Shown: one piece after another, positions 17,230 to 25,802 of the stretch
Layout of the letters: every line of letters starts with the position of its first letter
How positions within the stretch are numbered: the first letter of the stretch is position 1
Position numbers and translations under genes: made by a program
Notes under the pieces: generated by a model
Seen by the model: only the letters and a program-made list of their open reading frames with translations
What the model was told of the DNA's origin: nothing
Database searches by the model: none
Assembly (NCBI GenBank): GCA_028222435.1
Contig: JAOIST010000003.1
Span: forward strand, 1-58,110
Direction: 5' to 3'
Origin: Candidatus Pelagibacter sp.
GTDB taxonomy: Bacteria; Pseudomonadota; Alphaproteobacteria; Pelagibacterales; Pelagibacteraceae
Length of the DNA stretch: 58,110 nucleotides

Positions 17230-17802
17230 ATGTTTGCTCTTAAAAAAAATTATTTTCTTATTATTGAAAATACCAAAGAAATAGATTTAAAAAACATAAA
17301 AATACGTAACAAGTTTTCAATTATCTATAGAAATCAAAAATATACTGAAAATAAAGTTGAATTATTTAAATTTAGAAAAATTTGTTATGCAAAAGCCATA
17401 AAATTTTATGTAGCTAATAATTTTAAATTAGCATCTTATCTTCATGCTGATGGCATATATTTATCAGCTTTCAATAATTCTTTAAAATACCTTTCTTTTA
17501 AAAATTCACGATTTAAGTTAGTGGGTTCTGCACATAACATTAAAGAAATTAGAATGAAAATAGCACAAGGATGTGATGTAATATTGCTTTCTAAATTATT
17601 TTTAGTGAGTTACGATATAAAGGCTCCATACCTTGGGGTAATAAAATTTAATAATTATCTAAAAATATGTAAAAACTTAATTCCTCTTGGAGGGATTAAG
17701 CTTAGAAACTTAAATAATGTCTCAAAAATTAATTGTAACGGATTGGCCTTATTATCTGAAATAAAAAAAAAGCCGGCTAATATAATTAACCGGCTTTTTT
17801 AA
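17230..17802 (+). CDS. ThiE/TenI-like TIM-barrel protein, diverged
   Basis: 190 residues of the thiamine-phosphate-synthase/TenI barrel. LHADGIYLSAF matches the (A)DGVHLG strand, VGSAHNIKEI matches the G.S.H..E helix, GCDVILLSKLF matches the ADYI..SP.F strand, and LIPLGGI matches P..ALGGI. The substrate-binding signature of ThiE (Q-L-R-x-K) reads IIYRNQKY here, the INDR loop reads VANNF, and the metal-binding aspartate after HLG is not evident. Catalysis as a true ThiE is therefore doubtful. Its final codons encode the terminator hairpin. Confidence 0.75.
   Translation: MFALKKNYFLIIENTKEIDLKNIKIRNKFSIIYRNQKYTENKVELFKFRKICYAKAIKFYVANNFKLASYLHADGIYLSAFNNSLKYLSFKNSRFKLVGSAHNIKEIRMKIAQGCDVILLSKLFLVSYDIKAPYLGVIKFNNYLKICKNLIPLGGIKLRNLNNVSKINCNGLALLSEIKKKPANIINRLF
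17766..17802. terminator. Bidirectional rho-independent terminator inside the 3' codons
   Basis: The arms GCCGG (17772-17776) and CCGGC (17790-17794) are flanked by an A run on the left and a T run on the right (17795-17800), so it works on both strands. It sits between the convergent ThiE-like gene and the porin. On the plus strand the hairpin lies within the coding region and encodes the last residues (PANIINRLF), with the stop codon TAA formed from the end of the T run. Confidence 0.85.
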
Positions 17803-17820
17803 ATTTAATCAATTATATAA

Positions 17821-18873
17821 TTAGAAAGAAATTCCTAAAGATATTACTGATTGAGTTTCTTTTTTACCTGCTGTGTAGTCTGCATTGTCAACTTCGATGT
17901 CAGATATACCAATTGTAGCACCACCTACTGTGTAAGCTAATTGAAGAGTTTCTTGCTCCATAGCTACTACAGCTTTAGTACCAGCTGTTGCTGCTACAGC
18001 AACTGCCGTTCTAGTATTTTGTTCTGATTCATCAATGTTATAAGATACTGACAACTGATCATTTACGTCAAACTGAATTCCGTAGAATTTGTTTTCATAG
18101 TAAACTGTTTCATCGTTTGCTGCAGCACCAGTAGCGGCTTGGTAACCACCTTCTGTGTAACCTACAGATACTTGACCGATAGTATATTTAGCACCAACGT
18201 TTGCTGATATACCGTCATCACCGTTTGCATCTCCACCTTCTGAGTCAGTTTCTGCAATTGAACCAGCAATTGTTAAACCATCGATAGGTGCAGCTGAAAC
18301 ATTAGCCATAGTTAATGATCTACCTTCAGCTTGTGTAGTTAAAGTAGTATCAGAATTTTTAGCTGATAACTGAGTAGTCGCACTCATGTTTGGTACATAA
18401 CCAAGTTTCACACTTAAACCAAATGGTAATAAGTCTGCTGGAGTGTGGTACTGAATGTTTGCGTAATCAGACACGTCATAGTGCGTTACGAAAGTTGATG
18501 GTGACGCGTAGTCAAAACCAACACCAAGTGCACCAACACCGTGAGCTAATTCAGCTCCTAATCCACCTTCTGTTACGAAGAAACCTACTGTACCCATGTC
18601 AGTTCCAATTACTAATTTTGTATCGTCATTAGCTGTATTGTCACCGTCTAATTGTACTTGGTAAGTCCAAGTGTAACCGTTGTCTAGCTCTCCACTTGCA
18701 GTGAAGTCTAGTTCATTAGAGATACCTATGTTTTTACCTGCAGAAGCGTCAGCACCATTTGTTGAGTATGTTGCTGTTGCACCACCAGTTACTGTCATCT
18801 CACCTGCGTATGATGGAGCCATAACTAGAGCAGAAAATAGAATACCAACTAATAATTTAGCTATATTTTTCAT
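17821..18873 (-). CDS. Outer-membrane porin
   Basis: 350 residues. A signal peptide ends at APSYA (residues 1-23). The mature protein begins GEMTVTGGATATYS and shows alternating hydrophobic strands rich in G, A, T, D and N through to a terminal phenylalanine (VISLGISF), the hallmark of a beta barrel inserted by the BAM complex. It is a Rhodobacter-type general porin for small hydrophilic solutes. Its codons are clearly richer in G and C than its neighbours', consistent with very high expression. A good Shine-Dalgarno (AAAAGGAAAA) precedes the ATG. It has its own terminator and a promoter region with two dyads. Confidence 0.93.
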   Translation of the reverse strand: MKNIAKLLVGILFSALVMAPSYAGEMTVTGGATATYSTNGADASAGKNIGISNELDFTASGELDNGYTWTYQVQLDGDNTANDDTKLVIGTDMGTVGFFVTEGGLGAELAHGVGALGVGFDYASPSTFVTHYDVSDYANIQYHTPADLLPFGLSVKLGYVPNMSATTQLSAKNSDTTLTTQAEGRSLTMANVSAAPIDGLTIAGSIAETDSEGGDANGDDGISANVGAKYTIGQVSVGYTEGGYQAATGAAANDETVYYENKFYGIQFDVNDQLSVSYNIDESEQNTRTAVAVAATAGTKAVVAMEQETLQLAYTVGGATIGISDIEVDNADYTAGKKETQSVISLGISF

Positions 18874-18898
18874 ATTTTTCCTTTTGTTATTATTAATA

Positions 18899-18942
18899 AA
18901 TTGTAATTACAATTTAGTCGTAAATTACTCTATTTCGGACTA
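18899..18942 (-). promoter_or_regulatory. Dyad elements upstream of the porin gene
   Basis: A perfect 16-base palindrome AATTGTAATTACAATT (18899-18914) lies 25 bases before the porin start. Next to it is an imperfect inverted repeat with arms 18915-18925 and 18932-18942 (9 of 11 positions pair). Either could be an operator or form a hairpin in the leader. The rest of the 213-base gap to the DUF3576 gene shows only AT-rich sequence and no further structure. Confidence 0.4.
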
Positions 18943-19086
18943 ATTACATGAATATCTATATTTTTAGGCTCTTATTTTTCTAATTGTTGCATAAATATCA
19001 CATTTTTACCTACTATTTCCCACTCAAATGAGGATTTTTATGCTTTTTGCTAAAATTGATATATTACTAATTTTATTCTTCTATTT

Positions 19087-19602
19087 ATGAAAAAATTTAA
19101 AATCTTTAAAATAATTTTTTTGATTTCCACGCTTTTTTTAATGCAAGCTTGCAATAAAGATATGGATCCTAACAGGCCTATTACTAGTGAAGATAAAAGA
19201 ATAAAAAATATTGAAGAAGGTCGTGGTGCATCTATAGGTGGATTACTTGGTAAAGTTGGCGGAACTAATTACGAGTTTAGTAGTTCAAATCCTATGTGGC
19301 GAGCATCTTTGGAAACTTTAGACTTTCTTCCATTAACTACTGTGGATTATTCTGGTGGTGTTATAATTACCGATTGGTATTCAGATGGGAACAACCAGGA
19401 CTCGATCAAATTGACTGTACGTTTTTTATCAAACGAAATTAGAAGTGATAGCTTAAAAATTATTGTTCACAAGAGGACTTGTAAAAATGTCTCTAATTGT
19501 GTGACTAATATTTCAGATAGCAAATTAATTAAAGATGAACTTCGATCTTCAATTTTACGTAAAGCGGCTTTACTAAAAAAATCTGATAAAGAAAAAAAAT
19601 AG
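19087..19602 (+). CDS. DUF3576 family lipoprotein
   Basis: 171 residues with a lipoprotein signal (lipobox LMQAC, lipidated C22). The mature part carries the DUF3576 pattern: [42 protein letters not shown] and KLTVRFLS. The family is widespread in alphaproteobacteria and regularly precedes leuS, as here (5-base gap). Its function is unknown; an outer-membrane or periplasmic role is inferred from the lipobox and from the following lptE. It heads a run with leuS, lptE and holA, with its promoter in the gap shared with porin. Confidence 0.88.
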   Translation: MKKFKIFKIIFLISTLFLMQACNKDMDPNRPITSEDKRIKNIEEGRGASIGGLLGKVGGTNYEFSSSNPMWRASLETLDFLPLTTVDYSGGVIITDWYSDGNNQDSIKLTVRFLSNEIRSDSLKIIVHKRTCKNVSNCVTNISDSKLIKDELRSSILRKAALLKKSDKEKK

Positions 19603-19607
19603 TTCTC

Positions 19608-22115
19608 ATGGAAAGATTTAATTTTCAAGTAATTGAAAAAAAATGGCAAGAAAAATTTACTAAAAAAAAACTTTATAATAAAAACGGTAAAAAATTCTAC
19701 TGCTTAGAAATGTTTCCTTACCCATCAGGAAAAATTCATATGGGACACGTTAGAAATTATACCATTGGTGATGTTGTTGCGAGATTTAAATTTTTAAAAG
19801 GTTTTAATGTATTGCATCCAATGGGCTGGGATGCTTTTGGTTTGCCGGCAGAAAATGCTTCTAAACTAAATAAATTGCACCCTAAAGAATGGACAAAAAA
19901 AAATATCAAAACAATGAAAAACCAACTGAAATTGCTTGGTTTATCTATAGATTGGGATTTAGAAATTTCTACTTGTGATGAGAATTATTACAAGTATCAA
20001 CAAGAGCTTTTTATAGATTTTTACAACAAAGGTCTTGTGTCTAGAAAAGAAACCTATGTGAATTGGGATCCTGTTGAACAAACAGTTCTTGCCAATGAAC
20101 AAGTGATTGATGGTAAGGGTTGGAGATCAAATGCGACTGTGGAGAGAAAAAAACTTTCACAATGGTTCTTTAACATAACAAAATTAGCTGACGACCTGTT
20201 AGAAGACTTGGATAAATTACAAGGCTGGCCAGATAAAGTAAAACTTATGCAAAAAAATTGGATAGGCAAATCTTTTGGTTGTGAAATAGATTTTCAAATT
20301 TATGATAATAATAATAAAATAAAAATCTTTACTACAAGACCAGATACAATTTTTGGAGCTAGTTTTTTAGCATTGTCTAACGATCACTCTCTAAGTAAAA
20401 ATTTCGAATCTAATAAAGATTTTCAATCTTTTAAGAAAGAGTGTAACAAAACTGGTACTACGGAAGAGGCTTTAGCAAATGCAGATAAATTAGGTTTTAA
20501 TACAGGTCTATTTGTAATTCACCCTTTTATAAAAGGAAAACAAATTCCAATTTATTTTGCTAATTTCGTTCTTATGGATTATGGAACTGGCGCTGTCTTT
20601 GGTTGTCCGGCGCATGATCAAAGAGATTTTGAGTTTGCAAAAAAATATAAATTAGAAATTTTAAAAGTTGTATCAGACAAAAAAAGTGATGATTTAACTG
20701 AAGCTTATACAGGTAACGGTTTAATAATTAATTCAGATTTCTTAAATGATTTAGATACTGTAGCCGCTAAAGAAAAAATAATAAAAGAATTAGAAAAATT
20801 AAATATTGGTAAAAGAAAAACTTTATTTCGTCTCAAAGATTGGGGAATATCTAGACAACGTTATTGGGGATGCCCTATACCCATGATTTACTTAGAAGAC
20901 GGGAGTGTGGTTCCTGTTGATAAAAGTGAATTACCTGTAATTTTACCAGATGATATTGATTTAAATTCAAAAAGTAATCCGTTAAACGCCCATTCAAAAT
21001 GGAAAAACACTTATCAAAAATCAACAGGTAAAAAAGCAATTCGTGAAACTGATACTTTAGATACCTTTGTAGATTCCTCATGGTATTTTTTAAGATTCTG
21101 TTCTCCAAAATTTAAACAAGGTCCTTTCGATGAAGAAAAAGTCAAATATTGGATGCCGGTTGATCAGTATATTGGAGGAGTAGAACACGCTATATTGCAT
21201 CTTTTATATTCACGTTTTTTTTCAAAAGGAATAAATAGTTTAAACAAAAAAATTGATATTTCAGAGCCTTTCAAAAACTTATTTACGCAAGGAATGGTTT
21301 GTCATGAAACGTACAAAGATGAAAAAGGAAATTGGCTTTATCCTAATGAAGTAGAGAAAGTTTCAAATAATTTAATAATTTCCAGAATTGATAAAAAAAA
21401 AATTATAACAGGTCCATCGGAGTCTATGTCAAAATCAAAAAAAAATACCATTGATCCGGAGATCATGATTAAACAATACGGAGCTGATGCTATAAGATGG
21501 TTCATTTTATCTGACAGTCCTCCAGAAAAAGATGTTCAATGGTCAGACTCGGGTGTTTCTTCCTCTAACAAATTTTTACAAAAAATTTGGAATCTTAATA
21601 ATCAAATTATTTCTAGAAAAGAGATTAAAATTAACCGAAATGTGACAAATAAATTTATTTCAGAAATAAATAATTTGTCTGGCAAAATTGATAAATCGAT
21701 AGAAGATTTTAAATTTAATGTAAGTATTGCTCATTTTTATGAAATTTATAAAGTTTTTATAAAATACTTTGATCAGGAAATAACAAATGAAATCATGAGG
21801 GAATGTTTAATCAAGATGATGAAATTGTTAATACCATTTACACCCCATTTAGCTCACGAGTGTCTTGAAAGTTTGAACTGTAAAAATATTGATGTTTGGC
21901 CAGAAATTAATAGTAATGAAATAGGAGAAATAAAGTTTGCAATTCAGGTCAATGGAAAAACTCGAGATATAATAACCATACAAAAAGACTTAAAAGAAGA
22001 ACAAATCGATAAAATTATCCGCAAGGACTCAAAAGCTAGGAAATTTATTGAAAAAAAAGAAATCTATAAAACTATTTTTGTAAAAGGTAAAATAATTAAC
22101 TATATAATCAAATAA
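19608..22115 (+). CDS. leuS: Leucine--tRNA ligase
   Basis: 835 residues. It is a class I synthetase charging tRNA-Leu, with an editing domain. The HIGH motif is within [17 protein letters not shown], followed by [15 protein letters not shown]. The CP1 editing domain contains [13 protein letters not shown] and the [15 protein letters not shown] segment. The catalytic core resumes at [16 protein letters not shown], and the KMSKS loop reads SMSKSKKN. The anticodon-binding and C-terminal domains end in [10 protein letters not shown]. Length is slightly below that of E. coli (860). Confidence 0.98.
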   Translation: MERFNFQVIEKKWQEKFTKKKLYNKNGKKFYCLEMFPYPSGKIHMGHVRNYTIGDVVARFKFLKGFNVLHPMGWDAFGLPAENASKLNKLHPKEWTKKNIKTMKNQLKLLGLSIDWDLEISTCDENYYKYQQELFIDFYNKGLVSRKETYVNWDPVEQTVLANEQVIDGKGWRSNATVERKKLSQWFFNITKLADDLLEDLDKLQGWPDKVKLMQKNWIGKSFGCEIDFQIYDNNNKIKIFTTRPDTIFGASFLALSNDHSLSKNFESNKDFQSFKKECNKTGTTEEALANADKLGFNTGLFVIHPFIKGKQIPIYFANFVLMDYGTGAVFGCPAHDQRDFEFAKKYKLEILKVVSDKKSDDLTEAYTGNGLIINSDFLNDLDTVAAKEKIIKELEKLNIGKRKTLFRLKDWGISRQRYWGCPIPMIYLEDGSVVPVDKSELPVILPDDIDLNSKSNPLNAHSKWKNTYQKSTGKKAIRETDTLDTFVDSSWYFLRFCSPKFKQGPFDEEKVKYWMPVDQYIGGVEHAILHLLYSRFFSKGINSLNKKIDISEPFKNLFTQGMVCHETYKDEKGNWLYPNEVEKVSNNLIISRIDKKKIITGPSESMSKSKKNTIDPEIMIKQYGADAIRWFILSDSPPEKDVQWSDSGVSSSNKFLQKIWNLNNQIISRKEIKINRNVTNKFISEINNLSGKIDKSIEDFKFNVSIAHFYEIYKVFIKYFDQEITNEIMRECLIKMMKLLIPFTPHLAHECLESLNCKNIDVWPEINSNEIGEIKFAIQVNGKTRDIITIQKDLKEEQIDKIIRKDSKARKFIEKKEIYKTIFVKGKIINYIIK

Positions 22116-22121
22116 TTAGAC

Positions 22122-22577
22122 ATGAATAAAAAATTATTTTTTTTTCTATTTTTATTATCTAGTTGTGGCTTTAAAGTTGTAACTAATACTAACAATTACA
22201 ATTTTGACGATATTATCATATCTGGTGATAAAAGGGTAAATTATACACTTAAAAATAAACTGATTTCTAGTTCAAACACAAAGAGTACAAATGTTATAAA
22301 ATTAAATATTTTTACAGATAAAGAAAAAATAATTAAAGAAAAAAATATATCTAATAAAGTTACAAAATACGAAATTAAAATTAACGCTAAGATAGATTAC
22401 TCTTTTATTAAAAATGGCATTGAGGATAATTTAACAATTGTTAAAACTGGTTTTTATGATGTTGGGACAAGATATTCAGAAACACTAAATAATGAAAAAA
22501 AATTAACTAACTTACTAATTGATAGTCTTACAAAAGAAATTATAAAAAACTTAAATATTAAACTAAATGATTCTTAA
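22122..22577 (+). CDS. lptE: LPS-assembly lipoprotein LptE
   Basis: 151 residues. A lipoprotein signal ends at LSSCGFKVV (C15). The CGF opening and the small alpha/beta fold are typical of LptE, the outer-membrane plug that works with the LptD barrel to insert lipopolysaccharide. Sequence conservation in this family is low. The assignment rests on the CGF lipobox, the length, and the standard order leuS-lptE-holA. It lies six bases after leuS and overlaps holA by 11 bases. Confidence 0.8.
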   Translation: MNKKLFFFLFLLSSCGFKVVTNTNNYNFDDIIISGDKRVNYTLKNKLISSSNTKSTNVIKLNIFTDKEKIIKEKNISNKVTKYEIKINAKIDYSFIKNGIEDNLTIVKTGFYDVGTRYSETLNNEKKLTNLLIDSLTKEIIKNLNIKLNDS

Positions 22578-23556
22578 AAGTTATCTTGTAGAAAAAGATA
22601 TAAATTTACTAAATCAGAATATTGTTTTACTTTATGGAGAAAATTTTGGACTCAAAGATGATTTAAAAAAAAAAATAATAGAAAGCAATAAAGACGCTGA
22701 GGTCATAAACCTTGATCAAAACGATATTTTAAAAAATGACAATTCCTTTTTTTCTGAAATTTTAAATATTTCATTATTTAATGAAAAGAAAATTTTTTTT
22801 ATTTACCAAACAAATGATAAAATTTTGGATGTAATTCTGAAAATTGAAAAAAAATTAAGTGCGCAAAAAATTTATTTATTTTCAGAAATCTTAGATAAAA
22901 GATCTAAGTTGAGAAATTACTTTGAGATATCAAAATCTCAAGGAGTTATAGCATGTTACGCTGATGATGAACTGGCAATAAGAAAGATAATTTCTGAAAA
23001 ACTTAAAGATTTCAATGGATTGTCCAAACAAATTATTAATATAATTATAGAAAGTTGTGGCCTAGATAGAATTAAGTTAAAAAATGAGCTCAACAAGATT
23101 ATTTCATTTTTTATTGATAAGAAAATTAATATAAAACATTTACAACAATTACTAAACGTCAGTGTTAACGAAGATTTCGATCTACTTAAAGATCATGCTT
23201 TGATGGGAAATATAAATAAAACCAATAAATTATTGAGCGACACAATTTTGGAAAAAGATAAAAATATTATGTACCTAAATATGATACATAGTCGATTATC
23301 AAAACTTCAAGAATTTATTAAAATTTCTAAAAATTCTAAATTGGAAGAAGCCATTAAAGAATTGCGACCACCAATTTTTTGGAGGGACAAACCTATATTT
23401 CTTTTACAAGCCAAGAAATGGAGTGTTAGTAAAATTAAAAAAATACTAATTGAAATTTACTCCATCGAAAATAAAATAAAGTCTAATTTTATGATTGTTC
23501 CCAACTCTTTAGTAAAAAAATTGATGTTGGATATCTGTAATACTGCTAATTCTTAG
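22567..23556 (+). CDS. holA: DNA polymerase III subunit delta
   Basis: 329 residues, the usual HolA size. Delta is the wrench of the clamp loader that opens the beta sliding clamp. The N-terminal AAA+-like fold reads NIVLLYGENFGLKDDLKKKI. The helical lid and collar domains follow, with a typical SVNEDFDLLKDHALMGN segment and a C-terminal helical region including PPIFWRDKPIFLLQAKKWS. The divergent A/T-rich sequence makes motifs weak, but the position after lptE supports the call. It overlaps convergent parB by 11 bases. Confidence 0.9.
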   Translation: MILKSYLVEKDINLLNQNIVLLYGENFGLKDDLKKKIIESNKDAEVINLDQNDILKNDNSFFSEILNISLFNEKKIFFIYQTNDKILDVILKIEKKLSAQKIYLFSEILDKRSKLRNYFEISKSQGVIACYADDELAIRKIISEKLKDFNGLSKQIINIIIESCGLDRIKLKNELNKIISFFIDKKINIKHLQQLLNVSVNEDFDLLKDHALMGNINKTNKLLSDTILEKDKNIMYLNMIHSRLSKLQEFIKISKNSKLEEAIKELRPPIFWRDKPIFLLQAKKWSVSKIKKILIEIYSIENKIKSNFMIVPNSLVKKLMLDICNTANS

Positions 23557-24403
23557 TAAGTAAATTTGAAACAAGATCAAATTGCTCAAGATCTTTATAT
23601 TCTATTGTAATTTTGCCAGAATTATTTTTTTTATTAGAAATGAAAACCTTTAAACCAAGAATCTTTTCAATTTTTTCTTGTAAATGTAAAATGTTTGGAT
23701 TGTGATATTTATCTTTTGGTTTTGCAGATTTTTTTAATTTAACTAAATATTCAATTTTTCTAGCACTGTAATTTTTTGAAACAATTTCCTCAGCTATAGC
23801 TGAAGCGTTAGATAATCCAATTAAAGGCCTTGCCTGCCCTGAAGTAAGAGTGCCTTCTTCCAGCATACCGATTATATCATTTGGAAGGGTTAATAATCTT
23901 AAAGTATTACTAATATGGCTTCTGCTTTTTGACATTAATTTTGAAATGCTTTCGTGATCGTGTTTGAATTCCTCAAATAACCTTTTATATCCCCTAGCCT
24001 CTTCAATAGGGTTCAGATCATCCCTTTGAACATTTTCTACGATAGCAATTTCTAATGACTCAACATCTGTTAAATCTAATATTGTCACTGGTATTTCATG
24101 TAGACCTGCTTTTTGTGCTGCAAGCCATCTTCTTTCTCCAGCAATAATTTCATATTTTCCTGGTTCCAATTTTTTTGGTCTAACAGCAATAGGCTGAATT
24201 ACACCACTTTTTTTTATAGAATTAGTCAGTTCTTCAAGTTTGGTCTCGTTAAAAAATTCTCTAGGTTGATAAGGGTTTCTACTCAAATCACTAATTGAAA
24301 CTTTATTTAATTCATTTCTGTCAAAGTTTTTCTCTTTTACAGATGCGTCTCCAAACAAAGCAGATAGACCTCTTCCTAAACCTTTTTTTTTACCAGTGTT
24401 CAT
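23546..24403 (-). CDS. parB: Chromosome-partitioning protein ParB
   Basis: 285 residues. It is a CTP-dependent DNA clamp that loads at parS and spreads along the origin region. The N-terminus KKGLGRGLSALFGD is the ParA-interacting signature. Residues about 35-125 form the ParB/Srx domain with NPYQPREFF and the CTP-binding GERRWLAAQ box plus ENVQRDDLNPIEEA. A helix-turn-helix follows (SISKLMSKSRSHISNTLRLL), then the C-terminal dimer domain. It overlaps parA by four bases. Two parS-like sites lie 1 kb upstream in rsmG. Confidence 0.96.
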   Translation of the reverse strand: MNTGKKKGLGRGLSALFGDASVKEKNFDRNELNKVSISDLSRNPYQPREFFNETKLEELTNSIKKSGVIQPIAVRPKKLEPGKYEIIAGERRWLAAQKAGLHEIPVTILDLTDVESLEIAIVENVQRDDLNPIEEARGYKRLFEEFKHDHESISKLMSKSRSHISNTLRLLTLPNDIIGMLEEGTLTSGQARPLIGLSNASAIAEEIVSKNYSARKIEYLVKLKKSAKPKDKYHNPNILHLQEKIEKILGLKVFISNKKNNSGKITIEYKDLEQFDLVSNLLTKN

Positions 24404-25191
24404 GCAGCACTTTCTATATTATTTTTTTTTGAAAATTCTTTTGCTAATTTTTGATAGGACTTACTTCCTACACAATTTTTGTCATAGATAACACAAGGCA
24501 ATCCATGAGATGGCGCTTCTGATAATCTAACGTTTCTTTGAATCACTGTCTGATAGACTTTATCTTTAAAATAATTTCTTGCCTCTCTGTCTACTTCAGA
24601 TGAAAGTTTATTACGCTTATCGAACATAGTTAAAAGTATACCTCTTATAGAAAGTCTAGGATTTAAATTTTCTTTAATTCTATCTATAGTTTTAACTAAT
24701 TGCGTTATTCCCTCCAAAGCAAAAAACTCTGTTTGTAAAGGTACTAGTAATTCATCAGATGCAACTAATGACATTATAGTTAAAAGACTCAAAGATGGAG
24801 GACAATCGATAAATATATTGTCATATTTTTTAAGTACACCATTTTTCTCGTTGAATAGAATTTCTTTTAAAACAAATGCTCGCTTTGAGTCACTTGCTGT
24901 CTCAACCTCAAGACCTGATAAATTTACATGCGAACCAATAATATCTAATTTTTCAATATTAGTTTTTTGAATAGAATCTTTTAAATTGTTTTTTTTTATT
25001 AATAAATTATAGATGTTGTTTTCTTCATCGTTATTATTCTTCCCGAGACCAGTAGTAGCATTACCTTGTGGATCCAAATCAATAATAAGATTATTTTGAC
25101 CCATTATGGACAATGAGGCTGCGAGATTAATAACTGTTGTTGTCTTTCCCACCCCACCTTTTTGATTAATTACCGAAATTATAGTTGTCAT
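24400..25191 (-). CDS. parA: Chromosome-partitioning ATPase ParA
   Basis: 263 residues. It is a P-loop ATPase of the MinD/ParA class with the deviant Walker A KGGVGKTTT (11-19), DLDPQGNATTGLG, and Walker B within IFIDCPPSLSLLT. It moves ParB-parS complexes over the nucleoid. The gene sits in the order parB-parA-rsmG-mnmG-mnmE shared by most bacteria near the replication origin. It overlaps parB by four bases and follows rsmG with two bases between. Confidence 0.97.
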   Translation of the reverse strand: MTTIISVINQKGGVGKTTTVINLAASLSIMGQNNLIIDLDPQGNATTGLGKNNNDEENNIYNLLIKKNNLKDSIQKTNIEKLDIIGSHVNLSGLEVETASDSKRAFVLKEILFNEKNGVLKKYDNIFIDCPPSLSLLTIMSLVASDELLVPLQTEFFALEGITQLVKTIDRIKENLNPRLSIRGILLTMFDKRNKLSSEVDREARNYFKDKVYQTVIQRNVRLSEAPSHGLPCVIYDKNCVGSKSYQKLAKEFSKKNNIESAA

Positions 25192-25193
25192 TT

Positions 25194-25802
25194 TTAAAAA
25201 TCAGCTATTAGAATTTTTGATTTATTGTTGGTCATGCTATTTTCTAACTTATAAGCGTATTTTTTTTTTTTCAAAGCATTATTTATCTCTTCCTGAGCAT
25301 TCTGACCCTTTAGTACTATTAATCTATGGGGTTTTCTTGCAGTTTCACGTGAAACTTGTATTATTCTATTCAGTTTCTTAAATGCTCTACAGACAATATA
25401 CTCTGAATCGATATTATCATCATAAATATTTCCTAAAATTTCAGCATTTAAATCAAGTTCCTTTACGATTCTTTTTAAAAAAGTTGATTTAACGGCGGAT
25501 TTTTCATACAATTTCACGTGAAAGCTTAAATTAGTGTTAAATATAGCAAGGACTATCCCTGGAAAACCAGCTCCGGACCCTAAATCGGCTAAAGATCCTT
25601 TTTTGAAGCTTATAAACTTAACCAACTGAGCAGAATCAAGAACATGACGATGCCAGATGTCACCTTCTGTGCTTTTAGATATAAAATTATGTTCTTTATT
25701 GACATCAATTACGCTTTTAACAAAAATTTTAAGTTTATTAATAGAGGAGTCATTAAATCTTAGATCAGATTGAAGTGATTTTATAACCTCTTGTTCCTGC
25801 AT
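25194..25802 (-). CDS. rsmG: 16S rRNA (guanine(527)-N7)-methyltransferase
   Basis: 202 residues. It is an SAM-dependent methylase of G527 in the 530 loop of 16S rRNA. HVLDSAQLVKFI, the SAM loop LADLGSGAGFPGIVLAI and VCRAFKKL are the GidB/RsmG signatures. The ATG overlaps the mnmG stop by one base (TAATG), a coupled start. The coding sequence contains two near-consensus parS sites (25341-25356 and 25511-25522), so it doubles as a partition locus. Confidence 0.95.
   Translation of the reverse strand: MQEQEVIKSLQSDLRFNDSSINKLKIFVKSVIDVNKEHNFISKSTEGDIWHRHVLDSAQLVKFISFKKGSLADLGSGAGFPGIVLAIFNTNLSFHVKLYEKSAVKSTFLKRIVKELDLNAEILGNIYDDNIDSEYIVCRAFKKLNRIIQVSRETARKPHRLIVLKGQNAQEEINNALKKKKYAYKLENSMTNNKSKILIADF
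25341..25356. promoter_or_regulatory. parS: parS-like ParB-binding site 1
   Basis: AGTTTCACGTGAAACT is a perfect 16-base palindrome. It matches the consensus TGTTTCACGTGAAACA at 14 of 16 positions, with the mismatches only at the outer bases. It lies within rsmG, next to parA-parB. ParB would nucleate here. Confidence 0.88.
25509..25524. promoter_or_regulatory. parS: parS-like ParB-binding site 2
   Basis: The 12-base core TTTCACGTGAAA (25512-25523 region) is intact, but the two outer bases on each side differ from the consensus. It lies 153 bases from site 1, also inside rsmG. Probably a weaker ParB site. Confidence 0.7.
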
